Notes: generated by a model not told the origin, from the letters alone. DNA of 36,622 nt from Smittium mucronatum (GCA_001953115.1 LSSL01002807.1:1-36622); one strand, 5' to 3'; shown: positions 13,296 through 25,823, counted from the stretch's first letter. Made by a program: numbers and translations.

Positions 13296-13540
13296 TTAAT
13301 GGTTAAATAGATATCTAAAAATATAATTTAAAATGAGATTCAGTAGATTTAATTTTTTATCTATAAAATAAATTCTATTCGTATTTATATGTAATGAACC
13401 AATAGATTCAGTACACGCATTGAATGTTTCGTCCGATGAAATAATCTTCCCATAAGCATAATTGACTTTTAGAAAATAGAAAATGGTATAAATAAGGAAG
13501 CTTAGACATTTTGGAATGGCTAAACTTTTCAACTTTTCTC
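13296..13540 (-). other. Weak coding-like stretch, no family recognised
   Basis: A 78-codon minus-strand frame with a non-ATG first codon includes YGKIISSDETFNACTES, which is less biased than chance frames here. A second minus-strand frame starting from an ATG (MSKLPYLYHF...) overlaps it, and the plus strand is open too. With three competing frames and no conserved motif I do not call a gene. Confidence 0.15.
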
Positions 13541-15179
13541 TTTCCCTATCTTTTATATTTTTAACTAGTATATCCTTTTACCTTTTATAATTAAAATTAT
13601 TCTATTAAACCTTATCCTTACATCATAGTACCAAATTAATTTAATTTAAAAAAGAAGGGCAAATTTTTCTTTCTGATTAGAAGTTTTTTAAAAATAAGGT
13701 GTTTATAATTAGCAACATTTCTCATATTATAATTGGCAAAAAAATATAGTAGAGAAATTCATACCCCGTTTTTGACTAAATAAATGCTAATAAGTTTCGA
13801 TTTTTTTCATAAATTAATACTTTAATTATAAAGTCTGGAAATTTCATCCTGAATAATCTATTATTTTAAATTGAGCATGTATAAAAAACTTACCAAATTA
13901 AATTATGTAAAAAGATAAAAATTGGTCAATTTGAATCAAAAACTATAATTTTAACTTAAACCCTCACATTTAAGAAAGATGAAATTAATTAAATATTAAT
14001 TAAATCTATTTATTTAGAATATATTCAAAATATTATATTCGCTAATTAAGCCCCGTAAAATGTATTTTTAGTTAATTTAATATTCAAAAACAGTTTTTCA
14101 TGAATTTTTATTTTGCTTTTTGCGTACAGAGAAATTTAATTAATCATAAATTTAATATTCAGCGTTACTCACTTGGATTTATTTGCTAAATTTTGAATTA
14201 TTTATTTTGAAATGAATTAAATTTAATAAGGCCTATTCCACCGAATTTCTTATTTTTTCTAAATTTGAAATCGAAAATTTTATTTGTTAATAATTGTGAG
14301 TATTAAATATACATCCAATTCAAATGAGTTTGAGATATTTTTAATCATTCAAAAGTTTATTAATGAATGGAGACTAATCGGTAAGATATTAGATTATCTC
14401 AAAGAGAAAGTGGAATAAATAGGCTTTTCTAATTTTATGAACGAATTGCATATATATATATATATATATATAACTTTGGATAACAACTCTAAATCCCATT
14501 CATTAAATCTATATGTAGAATTCACACTATCTAGAGCACCACTGATTAAAACTAATACAGCCATCTATAAATTATATATATTATTTCAAAAAATATCAAC
14601 CAGAAAATTACTGAAGAATTTTATATTTGGATCTGGAAGCTTTACATGTCCATTTTACAAATAGCTACGGTCAATCATTTTTATTTATCAAAAAAAAATT
14701 GTGCCCCACACCCTTTCTCCATGAAAAAATATTTTGTGCCAATCATAATTAAACCAAAAATTAATATTTTGACTGTTAATATCATCGTCTTTTACTATTT
14801 TCTAAAACCTTATTTTCAAAAAATTACAAGTTTCTGGTGAAGGATAAAACCTTCTCTCCATGAGAATATGAAATCTCTTTTTTTCAAATCTTAAAATTAT
14901 CGATACTGATCGTGAAATTAATATAACTAAACCTCAATATGGTAAAATATCTTTGAGAAAACAGATAAAATGCGCATTGATTCAAATCAGATTAACTTTT
15001 TTGTCTAATTTAACCCCCCATATGTATAATGCTATACTTTTAAGTTCTTTTAAATGAAATTATTTTAAAAAATCACTCAAAAAAAGGGTTCCATTGTTGA
15101 ATTTAACATATCGAATGTTATTTTTATTTTTCTCAAGAAATCTCATGATTAAAATTTTCATTTAATCGTCCAATGTACA
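13541..15179. other. AT-rich stretch with one (TA)n microsatellite
   Basis: Two plus-strand frames near 14,437-14,840 are low-complexity and are probably chance. The first runs through a TA dinucleotide array. Nothing else was recognised. Confidence 0.5.
14450..14472. repeat. (TA)n microsatellite
   Basis: Twenty-three bases of uninterrupted alternating A and T. Confidence 0.95.
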
Positions 15180-15750
15180 TAAAAATCCTCATTTTTTGTT
15201 TTGGTTCCATAGGAGAAGTTTTAGCTCAAAAAGAGTACACTTATGATTTATACCTCAATAAAATCTTCGACTGATGGTCTTATACCTTATAACTATTTTT
15301 TGATTGGATAAATAAACCAATTCAATCGAAAGTATCAAAGGATTTCGTATCTCAATCAAATAATTATTAGTGCCTATTTTGAATGTACAAACCTCTACTT
15401 CTTCGCGTATATTTATATTTAAAGATTAAGATAAAAACTTCTTCTTCCCAAAAACGATTTGCAGCTCTTCCTTAATAAATTCTATAAAGTTCGAAAAACC
15501 ATTGCTATAAATGAATTTAATTACCAAATCCAGTTTATACCTCAATTAAGTCTTATCTTTGACCCTGAAACCTCGAACCATTTTTCTCAAAATTCTTGTC
15601 TAATAGTGTTATTTCCTATTTCTTCCAGCCATATTTTACCGCCGCTGTTCCCAAAATACATTAAAACATCTTTTAAGAATTTTACTATGTTAATATACGA
15701 AAATAATTATCGTCAAATTAGACTCCTCTACCTCTTTTACTTTGTATAAA
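15180..15750. other. Higher-complexity island; open frames on both strands, function unknown
   Basis: A 96-codon plus-strand frame (15,459-15,749) has no recognisable domain. The minus strand of the same stretch shows interrupted frames, one containing LMYFGNSGGKIWLEEIGNN and another KWFEVSGSKIRLN, broken by stops. The mixture suggests a decayed gene or transposon, more likely on the minus strand. Near 15,300 the sequence GGATAAATAAACCAATT faintly resembles the core of the piggyBac-like MITE at 25,524-25,684. Confidence 0.2.
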
Positions 15751-18637
15751 TCTTTTTCAATACTCACCTTATACCATTTTAATTTACCGCACACTTTTTG
15801 TATTAATAGAATTTTTTCTTGTAAAAAAGGAATAAAAAATTGGCATAAGGTAAGTATCTGAATTTTTTTTGTTAATAAAAAATAATAATAAAAATTTCTC
15901 GATTCTCTCTTAAATTATTTGTTTATTTTGATAATGTTTAAAATAGCTATATCTTGACTATAACATAATTGTTTTTGGATTTTTGGATTATAAACACTTA
16001 CTTATTATTTTAAAAGCTTTTCTTAATTGGGATTATTTAATTCTCATGAATGAATAGATGTTATTATTTTTTGTTGATCTACTTGTCTCTATTTGTGTTT
16101 TTATTTTCTTAAATATCTTCATGCTCCATTTTTTAGATTTTACCACAAACGTATTCAAAATTAAACAAGCCATATTTTGAAACGTTAAAGCCTAATCCTA
16201 TTTTTTTGTGATTTATTTTATGCGAAATCTCCGATAATACCTTTTCTATGAGTGTAGTAATGCAAATTATAGATTTTTTTTGGAGAAGGAAATGAAATTA
16301 TTTATATTTTATCTCAATTCACTAAAAATTGATTAAATATTCAATTTTCTAGATTTTTGAGGAATGGAGGACGTGATATATAGAGAATAAATCATAATTC
16401 CTATATAATGTTCCTCTTGAATACATCTTAAATATCTATTATTGATATATTATGTATGCTTTAATATGAAATCGATGAAAAAATATTAAAATAATTGTAA
16501 ATCACAAAAGCCTTAATAATATTTTTTTTTCAATGTTAATTATAATTATATTTTAAATTAGTCCAAGTAAATTTATCTGGTTCTTATTAGCAATTATTCT
16601 TTGAAAAACTTTAAAATATTGAAAATAACTGGAATTATATAGGATTGGATATATATTTAATGCTACATGAATATTAGCAAATGAAAAATATGATTCCCAA
16701 GTTAGTAAAAAGTATGCTTTACGTGAAATAAAATTCAAAAAGTCGAGATCTTGCATAATATCTCATTTATAATTATAATATGACAAAATTTTATTTCTAT
16801 TTCAACTAAATAGATATAAAAGTTAAAAATTACACCAAATATCACTATCAATAATTTGGGCTTAAATTTCATTATTATAAATATCATTTTTCTATGATAT
16901 CAAAACAATAAATAAATATTATAATTATACTGAAAAAAAAATAGTAAAAATTCATTCTTTATTCTGTAAGTATTAAATAAGCACAATTTGCGCAAATGGT
17001 TGGCTTTTAAAAAATTTATAATACAAATTTGTTCCTATAATGATTTTGGGCATAAAAGGTACATTGGTTTTAGAATTAGATGTATAAATATTATCCAAAT
17101 TTATAAGCGAGCACTTAGAGCATGGTATTATTATTTCAAAAATCTTTGAAAAATACTATAGGTGAAAACCGAATTTTAAAAACAATATAAATACCTAACT
17201 TAAGCGCAAGGAATAGAAATAAATTTAGATCATGTTTATTAATCTAAAATTTACATAGATGCATTTTGAGTTGATTTAATAGAATTTTTTTTAAATTATA
17301 TGATATTATTAATTAAAACATACCTATATCACATGATTATTATTTTATTTTCTTAAAAACATAAATATTTATAAATATTTTTCACTTTTATAATGTTTAG
17401 AAACGAAAATTTACTTTCAATATTTAAAAATCAGCTATTAGAACTAATAAAACATTTAAATTTCATTATCATTATCATTTTTAAGAATATAACAGCTTAT
17501 AAGGGGGAAAAAATGCTATTTTTAAACTAAATAACCACAAGGTACTCTAATTAAAAGATTAAAAGTACAAAAAACCTAATAATACCCTGTGATATTGTCA
17601 GTTGTCTAAACATAGTTTTATTTGATTTAAATTTTTGTTTGATACATTTTATAACTATCTATTTATTCTGAATACTTGTATTATTTTTTATATATTTTTT
17701 TCATCTATTCTTCTTCCGCCTGTATCAATGAAATTTTGATAAGATTTAATATTTCATTTTATTAAAAAAAATTAATGGGTATGATATCATTTCTTGTTTT
17801 TCAAGAAGCCTCTACACGTGAAAGAAATATATAACAAATCCTATCCAAAATATTATTCCTTGAATAAATTAAAGAATTGATCCCAAAAACTCCGAAACTC
17901 CTATCAAACGCGTTATATGTTTTTTTAATTAATGATATTTTAATCTCATCTTTGATTTAGGGATTCTATGGATCCCCTCAAAGGTATATAATCCATGCAC
18001 ATTTTATCTTTATTTTTCGAAAAATTTTGAATTTTTTAGAACTGTCTATTCCATTTTATCAGATTATTTAAAGCTATATTTTTTTGTAATTTTTACAATA
18101 TTCAATAAAATTGATCGAAGCATTTAAAAAAAGAGACATTATTTTTTAGTTCCCAAAATAATTTTTTTTTACTTATCCCCTCCTTTTACATATTTCCCCC
18201 CTCTTATTTAAGAAAACACTGATGTTAAATAAACTTTTTCTTTTAATCTTACCTCATCTAGACCATTTATGTATCAGCAGCTCAAAAGAGATGGTAAATT
18301 TCTGTTCAATGAGAGCTCTCAATTAAATAATAAATCTCGTAATTGTGTCGATTTTACAAGATATTGAATAAGAAATTTGCATTTAGACAAATATGAACTT
18401 AGCGTAGTATTGTAACAAGATATAGTTAGATATTTAATTGACTCTTAAGAATATGGAAGCTTAAAATTGAAAATTTAACAACTTCTCAATTAATAAATTA
18501 GAAAATTTTTTTAATCAAGTTTGAAAATATAATATTGTTTTAATTTAAAAGAAAAGATTTTTGAATTTGAAATTTTTTAAACTTTTGATTTTTCATATCT
18601 GATAATTATGAAAATTGTTGAGCTTAACTATAAGCTA
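15751..18637. other. AT-rich stretch, nothing recognised
   Basis: Dense stops and long A/T runs. A pyrimidine-rich patch near 18,175-18,205 is the only compositional outlier. No gene or RNA was identified. Confidence 0.55.
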
Positions 18638-18669
18638 ACCATTTTGACGTTCCGAAACGTCAAAATGGT
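18638..18669. repeat. Perfect hairpin with 14-bp arms and a 4-nt loop
   Basis: ACCATTTTGACGTT is followed by CCGA and then by its exact reverse complement AACGTCAAAATGGT. The arms include five G/C pairs in otherwise AT-rich DNA, and the match is perfect. It is probably a recent or constrained palindrome, such as the end of a foldback element. No terminator or gene context explains it. Confidence 0.9.
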
Positions 18670-19758
18670 CGATGATTTTGATATAAAAAAATATGGTAAG
18701 AACGAAAAAATTCTTGGATATATAACCCGTAATTTATTCCTATTGTTTTTCTTATTTCTTAGGGAAAACAATTTAATCACTCCAAAATAAAAATTTTTTG
18801 CAGAATTTATCTATTTAAATAGAAACCTCATTTAAAAAAATATATTTTGAGCAAAATGTGTATTTCAATAACTGGAAATCTTTCTTAAATTCATAAATTA
18901 CTTTTTAAAACGAAATTTAAGTCGCTGGATTTATGGAACAAATTTTAAATCGAAGTAAACTTATTTTTTTTGTTCTTATTATTTATATTTATTAGATACA
19001 AGGTATTTTAAGCTTTAATTCCTATAATATCGTTTTAAGAAGAGGTTGGTTTTCATAAAAGAAATCCTTTCGTTTCAAGTTTTTTTTAATTATATTAAAA
19101 ACTTTGATATATTAGCTTTTATGGATATCATATAGGTACACGTGTTATATTTTTTTATTTATAGGCTAATAAAAGGCTTAAAATATAAATATGGTGTTTG
19201 AATTTCCAACTTTCAATTTTTCGAATTATGTCCCTTATACTTACAATTGCTGAAATTATACTTTATTTTCCTATTAGATTTTATTTTTTCAGTTAAAATT
19301 TAAATTTATTGTATTATTTTTCTTCGCATTCTTCCTTTAAGTACAGATTTTATAAAAGGACAAGAAAATCGACCCCATTATGTTTCAACATGGATAAAAA
19401 TGCCCTTATGCAGCTGTTATTACCTGGATATATATATTAATATAAAGCTAATTACTCAGATATCAGAGAAGCTACATCTATAGTTAATAGTCTTTCTGCG
19501 GAAATTATATGAATACACGGAATTATAATTTTTTTGAATTCTCGGCATTTACAAGAATTTTTTTTAAAATTTACAATAAAATATTCTTTGTTTCCACTTT
19601 CCTAAACAACGAAATTTTTATCAGTAGTTCTATTTATAACAACCAAAGTTCTGCTATTGGAAAATTTTATTTCAATCTTTTTCTGAAAGATTGGAAGTAA
19701 AGCTGAATTTTTTATCTAATTAAATATTAATATTGTTAGAAATTTAAATAAATTATGC
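18670..19758. other. AT-rich stretch 3' of the decayed transposase
   Basis: No gene recognised. A less AT-rich patch near 19,355-19,430 may belong to the flank of the decayed MULE that follows, but I could not find a matching inverted repeat on the other side. Confidence 0.45.
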
Positions 19759-20400
19759 TTAATTAAAAAATAATATATCTTTTTCGAGCACATGATCAAT
19801 CAAATTTATTAAGATATCTTTGGGATTAAAAGACATAATTTCATTTATAGCAGAAAAAACAACTTCAATAGCATTTGAAGTTACGAAAACAAACCTTGGT
19901 TTCAAAGTAAAGCATCTTGACCATAACTCAGGCTTCGATTCTTGTATTCAATCCTTAATTTGTTGAACATTTTTAAAGCATATTTTATTTTCTATATATC
20001 TGTCCCATTCAAATTTCGTAAAAGATTTTGCCATTGATAAAAGTATTTTAGAGTTTTTTCTTCCGAATTTCTTGGAAAAAATAACTTGCATATATCTTAT
20101 ATAAGAAGAACATAATACATATATGTTGAAAATATCTTTTGCGACTTTTGTTAGCCATTTTTCTCTATCTGAGATAAGTGTATTAGTTCGGTTAAGTATA
20201 TCCTATTTTTTAATTCATAAAGAACCGAATACAACTTTTTTCCATCCTCAACTGAGACTATTTATTGAGCCAATATAGATAAAATATTATTTGCATATAG
20301 TGTGTAATCCATTATTAGAAAAATTTTGTAGCATTTATTTGAAAAAAGGTGAGTATCATCGGAAAAAATGACACTTTAGCTATTCTTTAGAGCTTTTATT
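19759..20400 (-). pseudogene. Decayed Mutator-like (MULE) transposase, catalytic and C-terminal parts
   Basis: Read on the minus strand, this is a transposase of the Mutator/MULE type broken by frameshifts and stops. In order: IFSDDTHLF near 20,365 matches the family's first catalytic aspartate motif (D-x-T-H). SILAQ-stop-IVSVED follows, as in the usual P-L-A-F-A-I-V-x-x-E block. After a frameshift near 20,210 comes ISDREKWL, the second acidic motif. Then LCSSYIRYMQ sits in the position of the C-x-x-H motif. Near the end PRFVFVTSNAIEVVFSAINE matches the conserved R-F-x-x-x-T-S-N-x-x-E block. The last frame ends at the stop 19,759-19,761. MULE transposases cut and paste DNA transposons. Several stops, at least one frameshift and no intact start make this copy inactive. 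The family assignment rests on the ordered motifs, not on a search. Confidence 0.7.
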
Positions 20401-20930
20401 TGGTAAGTGAGTGAAATAAACATTCTTTTAAACCTTATTTCTGTCCTAAATTTGTGTGTCTCAAAACCTAAAACCCATTTTCATCTTTGAAATTGGAAAT
20501 ACAAGCTTTCTTAAATTTAAAGCCTCCATCAGGATAAAAGAATTCGTCAATTTTAGATATTTTAAAAGACTTCCAAAAATCCTAATTGTCATGAATTATC
20601 ATTTCATAAAGTAATTTATTACATGTGTTGTTTATAGTTAGCCATTACTGTGAAAAATTTTCCAATAAATGCTTTGGGAAAGAAATTAATGGTATTCGAG
20701 TATGTGATTATGTAATTTCAGCGGTGTATAAATTACATATATTTTGCTGTGAGATCCTCAGAATCATATTAATAACCATCAGATTAGTAGAAATAATAGG
20801 AGTTCGATACTCTATAATGTTATTTAAAATCATTTTAGTCTTAAAAAATAGCTTCATAGTCCTATCATTTAGTTTCGATAGTTTTTTGAAAAAAGAAATA
20901 TATAGCCAGCGATTTTATTGAAAAAGAATC
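20401..20930 (-). pseudogene. Probable N-terminal remains of the same MULE transposase
   Basis: Upstream of the catalytic motifs the minus strand continues with fragments such as KISKIDEFFYPDGGFKFKK and ISNFKDENGF, each ended by a stop or frame change. MULE transposases carry an N-terminal DNA-binding region before the catalytic core, so the position fits, but no zinc-binding pattern is clear. A 98-codon plus-strand frame over 20,625-20,921 has no recognisable domain and is probably an antisense opening. Confidence 0.35.
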
Positions 20931-22329
20931 CTCAAAAATAAAATATCTTCATAAGATATATAAAACTGTAATAATAATTATAAAATAATACCCAGCTGTC
21001 ATTTCCTGACACCCATACTTTAAATCCGTCCTTATTTTACTTCTTATTTTAATGATAGCATCTTTATCGCTCATTTTGCTCTTTTTAGAATCTTATTTGT
21101 TCATTTTAGATAATAATTTTGAATATGCAGTAGAAAAGCTAAATTTTAATTCAACATCAAACAAATGACGCGTGTGAAGAATTTTATGACTTTTAGATAA
21201 AAACTAAGAACCTTTTATTTTTGAGTGTGGAATCAAACTTTATATTCGCAATCCCTTTTGATAAATATTGCTAATATTTGTCTTTTGCAATACTTGGTTA
21301 ATTTAATAAATCTTTAAACAATATCATTAAAATATTTTATTAAAATTTATTACCTCTTCTTTATTGGTATACTCAATTTTTAACACAAAATCATACTTGA
21401 AATCTAAAAAAATTGAAGTTGATATTTTAAAATTAAAAAGGAATATAAATAGTCTTAAGATTACCTTTAACATTCATTCTAGTGACTAAAGGCTCTAAAT
21501 TGACATGGTTATTTTAATTTTTTTTTTTAGTTTCATTAGAATATAAATAAAAGTTCAGTAATCGGATTGTTTTTTCAATCCAAAAAAAAACAACATGAAA
21601 AACGCACCAAATTTAAATCATATTCGAGAAGTTATTTTTATTGGATATAATTATTTTTTATTTAAATATTTTAATGAAAAGAGGGAAATATTGCAAAAGA
21701 AGGTGACGAGTAAAAATATTTTATTTTGGGGGGTTTTAAAAAATTTCTCTTAAAAAAACCTATAATTTCAGTTTCCTCCGATTTTTATATAAATCTATAA
21801 TTTATATGTTTTAGTGCACCAAAAAAATGTTAATACTTTATGAAAAATTATTTTATCCTTTATATCAAGGATATTTTTTGTTAAAACCCCAACTTTAAAA
21901 AAAATTTTATATGATATAAAGCTCTGATAAATCCGGAAATTTTTAAATAGACAAATTCTTCTTTTTTTCATATATTATTTTTTGTGCGAAAAGTTTCATA
22001 GACTTAATATCGTTACTAACTTTATTTATCAAAACATTAATATCTCTCGTGAGAACTTTCAACATATTTTTTAAAATTTAGAAAAAGCTATGCTCATATA
22101 TATTACAAAAATAAATAAAAATATAGTTTTTATTATTTGAATACAAGAGTCGGTTATTAAAGTTTATGTCGTATTAAGGGCCCATTTTTTTAAATTTGTT
22201 AACAAGAGTCTTTAAAAAATAGGATTAGGATCCATAGATATCACTAATAACTCCTAAATCGAACCAGGTTATAGAATTTAATTTATATTTGAAATTTCAG
22301 TTATTTTATATAGACAAATTTGCTCAATT
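20931..22329. other. AT-rich stretch, nothing recognised
   Basis: The first 100 bases are somewhat less AT-rich and may be the outer flank of the decayed MULE. The rest is homopolymer-rich with no open frame of interest. Confidence 0.5.
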
Positions 22330-22332
22330 TTT

Positions 22333-22720
22333 CCAGAAGTAGAGACTAAATCCATGCTTTTTACAACTGAAAAAATTTTAAGGGATGCTTTTGGAATAAT
22401 AATAGCTCTATTCTGTCTATTGAAAATGGTCTTGAATCTGTATACGGATCTCCAACAAAATAGTTAGATTTTAATGTTTCACAAATTCCAATAAATCCTT
22501 TGGGATTATAGCTTGGTTTAAGCTTCTCTTTTCCAATCTAGTTTCTCAAATAGCTATAGATGTTTTTTCATTTCTATATTTATCGCTTGCTTCTCAATAA
22601 TTTGTATAAGTTTTATGTGGTTTTGAGATCTCCATTATTTTTATTATTAACCATTGGTCTAATAGCTTTTTATAAAATGTTGTTTTATCAAATGAAATTC
22701 GATGATGATTACATGATTAA
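22333..22720 (-). pseudogene. Decayed protein-coding sequence of unknown family
   Basis: On the minus strand one frame reads ISFDKTTFYKKLLDQW, then EASDKYRNEKTSIAI and ETRLEKRSLNQ with two in-frame stops. From about 22,520 downward a neighbouring frame continues with PSYNPKGFIGICETLK and FVGDPYTDSRPFSIDRIELL before a stop. The change of frame and the stops indicate a dead gene. Given the surroundings it is likely from a mobile element, but I recognise no transposase or polymerase motif. Confidence 0.35.
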
Positions 22721-24960
22721 ATATTTAGTATCCAAATGAAAGTAGGAATAATCTTTGACATCTTTTAGTTATTTTAATATAAAAAAATTCACATATGCCC
22801 AATAATATCCTGATTTTAAGAAAATTACTTTTTATTGGATCATGGAAGTGAAAGGAGGAATAATTATATCATAGGCTAGAAGTTGAAAATAGCTAAAAAA
22901 ATATAGATTTTTATAAGTATAGCAGATGTATCGTTTTTCTTGCTTTGAAAAAGGCCCACAAACAAAGAATAAAAAGAAAAATATGCCGAAAGCGATAAAA
23001 TTCGCGAACTTAAAATATTTTTTAAGTGGCAATATATATATTAATTTAAGTTGGGTTTGTGTATTTTTTGCTTTTATTTATTTTTTAAATAAAATCGCTA
23101 ATAGTTTATAGTTTGAAAATGATATCGCGAATAATTTTGTGATTTCTGTTGGGCTTTCGATTTATTTTGCGTATGTGTTTGTTATTGTGATTGCCACTAC
23201 TTTTTCCTTTGAAAATGCATTTGTGAGATATTTAGTTTTTTTTAGTGACTTTAAAACTTCATTGACATTCAAATTTATTCTTAAAATTCTATTCCTGTTA
23301 AAATTTAATTTTTATTTTGTGTTTTTAGACTTTTTATTGATTACCCATTAAAAAGTTAAATAAATATTATATATTGAAGATAAATAACTTGATAAATTTA
23401 AAAACAAGAAATGTTTTACATTTTCGACAAAAAAATAGCTTTATTTCAAAATCAATTCAATACAACAAATAAACAATAAAAAATTATAAAATACAATGAA
23501 AAATACAGATTTTATCCCAGATTCAGTTTAAATATATATGAATTAAGGTAAAGTTTTTTGAAAAACAATGATAGACTTTTAAATAAAAGTGTTTATAAAA
23601 AAACAAAAGAAAATTTCGAACAACTATATTTTTAAATAAATTAATAAAATTTCGTGATATCTATTCTTGAAACTATATGTGTAATATTTTGTGAAAAAAG
23701 AAACACCGAAGGATGTGCTATTAAGTTAAAAATCAGTCTATTCAGACAAAAATTAAATAAAAAAGAATAATTTTTAACATATTTGATCTTAATATATTAA
23801 AAAAATGTAGATGTGCCATACTAAACGCGAACGCAAATACTAATTCAATCTAACCGCAATCGAAAAAGAAAAGAATTAACAATACTAAAATTAAGAAATA
23901 AACTTTTACTTACTCAAATTACAATTTAGATATTTCTGAATATTATCTTTCGATACAGAAGTAGTTTTATTGTTAGTTTTTAGTGCTTTTTTTTAAAAAA
24001 AAAATAAGCACAATTTAACCGTTATTTAGAATGTTTCTATATTTTTTTTGCTATTTTCAACTTTCTGAGCCGAATTGTGAAATTATTTTTATTTTTCACT
24101 TCTATGATCCAATAAACAGTAATTTTAATAAAGGCATAATATTGTTGGGTCAACATATAAATTTCTATATAGAGAAATTACCAAAAGTGAATAATGATTA
24201 TTTCTACTTTACATTATATATTTTAAAATTAATCGCATAATTATTGCTGAATTTTATTTGATAAAATACCAAGTTCAAAAAAGGTATTAGACCAATAATA
24301 GCTAATTAAAATGATAGGCATCTCAAAATAAAATAGTGGATAAATTTGATCCTAAAATATCAAAACCAGATACAAAATTTATATTTGGTTGTTTATTTTT
24401 GGCCTCGTTCAATTACAATATTTTTCATTAAATATCAACCCCCTCTGTTCTAATGAAATTTGAAATTGCGAGAATTTTAAAATTTTTGAATTTTTTGAAT
24501 TAAAATATTCCGAAGATTTGAGAAAAGATATAAGATCAGTTAATACCTGTTATCGCAGTAATGCACTGTCTAATTTGAACTTTTAAGTTTTTTTTTTCGA
24601 TGATTTCTTTTCCAGAGATTCAAAAAGTCTAAGTTTACGGGTTATCTAATAATTCTCATACTTTTTTCTTGTATTTCTTCTTAGTTAAGAGCATATTATA
24701 AATTTATTTTACAAGGATAAAAGGTTTATTTTTTTAATATATATTCGACTTTCGCATATTTTTAGCGCCAAAACTTATTTATAATTATTAGCTGCGATTT
24801 TGATGAGTATTTTTGGTGGAAAAAAAATCGGCAAAGTTAAAATAATAATAAAATAAAGGGGTATTGTAACAGCTCACTAATTTTTTGAGCTCAATTAGAC
24901 GTATTTTTACATTATAATATCTATAGGATAATTATATATATTATATTTTCTTTAAAAAAT
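22721..24960. other. AT-rich stretch, nothing recognised
   Basis: Several 60-70 codon frames (22,832-23,032 minus; 22,926-23,111 and 23,139-23,351 plus) are rich in phenylalanine, isoleucine and lysine. They overlap each other on opposite strands and are most simply chance frames in T-rich DNA. No RNA gene was seen. Confidence 0.5.
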
Positions 24961-25823
24961 AAAATCGAATCAAATTTGATTGAAAAAGAATAAAATTAAA
25001 CAAATTTGAAACAAATTGTGTTAATAAAAATCAAACGCTAATTTATGTGTCAAATTAAGTAAAAAAAAATGAAGTTAGGTATAAATGCGTAAATTTTAAA
25101 TCAAATTCAGTAAAAAAATGAAATAAAAATGCTCCAATTTGAATTGAAAAATAAATAATATTGGCCAATTAAAATAAAAAAAGATAAAATTATCCATTTT
25201 TTAGACAATTTTATACCCCAGCTATTTGGTCAAATTTGATCCTGACAGGACTGATATATTTCTTAAAACCAAAATGAAAATTTTGAATTTGTTGAAAACT
25301 ATTGGGGTTTGAGGGTTATTTGATATCGTCTTATGTATAAATTGATTCCCGAATTATACAAAAATTAAGAATTTTTGATTTTTATTTCAGAAATTCTCTA
25401 AAAAGAGGCTATTTTATCCCACTTCTGTGTGGTTATAGGAAAAATATTAGGTTTAAAGGAATGTAACCTTGTGTAAATTTGAATGTTAAGTACTTGTTAT
25501 TTCATTTATTTTATCAAGTTTAACTCTTTCAGAACTGATGGTGGTAGAATAACATTCATTTTTTATTCGATGCTATCTATAAAGAAATAGTATTTATACT
25601 TTATTGGATAAATCAAGTAATTGGACCAATTGAAAGTTTTATTAGACACAAATAGGAGTATGCACAGATTTGGATCTGGGAGGGTTAAAACATTTTTTTA
25701 CTAAATTTGATTGAGAATTTACGCGTGTGTACTAAATTGTTTGTTTGTTTTTTACTTAATTTGAAACATAAATTAGCGTTTGATTTTTATTAACACAATT
25801 TGAATCAAATTTGATTCGATTTT
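24961..25823. mobile_element. Inverted-repeat (foldback/MITE-like) element, interrupted by a nested MITE
   Basis: The left arm starts AAAATCGAATCAAATTTGAT and continues to about 25,065. The right arm (about 25,748-25,823) is its reverse complement, sharing AATTGTGTTAATAAAAATCA followed by AACGCTAATTTATG almost perfectly. The left arm contains about 33 extra bases after the first 21. Without the 161-bp element nested at 25,524-25,684, plus one copy of its target duplication, the element would be about 700 bp. No transposase frame is present, so it is non-autonomous. A related arm occurs at 33,205-33,280. Confidence 0.7.
25524..25684 (-). mobile_element. piggyBac-like MITE, copy with TTAA target duplication
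   Basis: A 161-bp segment beginning CTCTTTCAGAAC and ending, in reverse complement, CCCTCCCAGATC. It is flanked on both sides by TTAA (25,520-25,523 and 25,685-25,688). TTAA target duplications and C/T-rich ends starting CCCT are typical of the piggyBac superfamily. Its reverse complement aligns over its whole length with the 162-bp element at 33,725-33,886. Shared blocks include ATTTGTGT, TTTCAATTGG and CTTGATTTATCCAATAA at matching spacing. It is non-coding and sits inside the larger inverted-repeat element, so it inserted later. Confidence 0.72.

Noticed and set aside
20625..20921. 98-codon plus-strand reading frame
   Set aside because: It overlaps the upstream part of the dead MULE on the other strand, starts without an ATG and has no domain. 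Chance or antisense opening.
19400..21015. Similar 20-mers CAGCTGTTATTACCTGGATA (19,411) and CAGCTGTCATTTCCTGACAC (20,993) flanking the MULE
   Set aside because: They are in direct orientation, not inverted, and too short to be element ends or a reliable target duplication.
22832..23351. Three overlapping 60-70 codon frames on both strands, membrane-like in composition
   Set aside because: Phenylalanine/isoleucine-rich translations are what T-rich DNA produces. They overlap on opposite strands and have no consistent motif.
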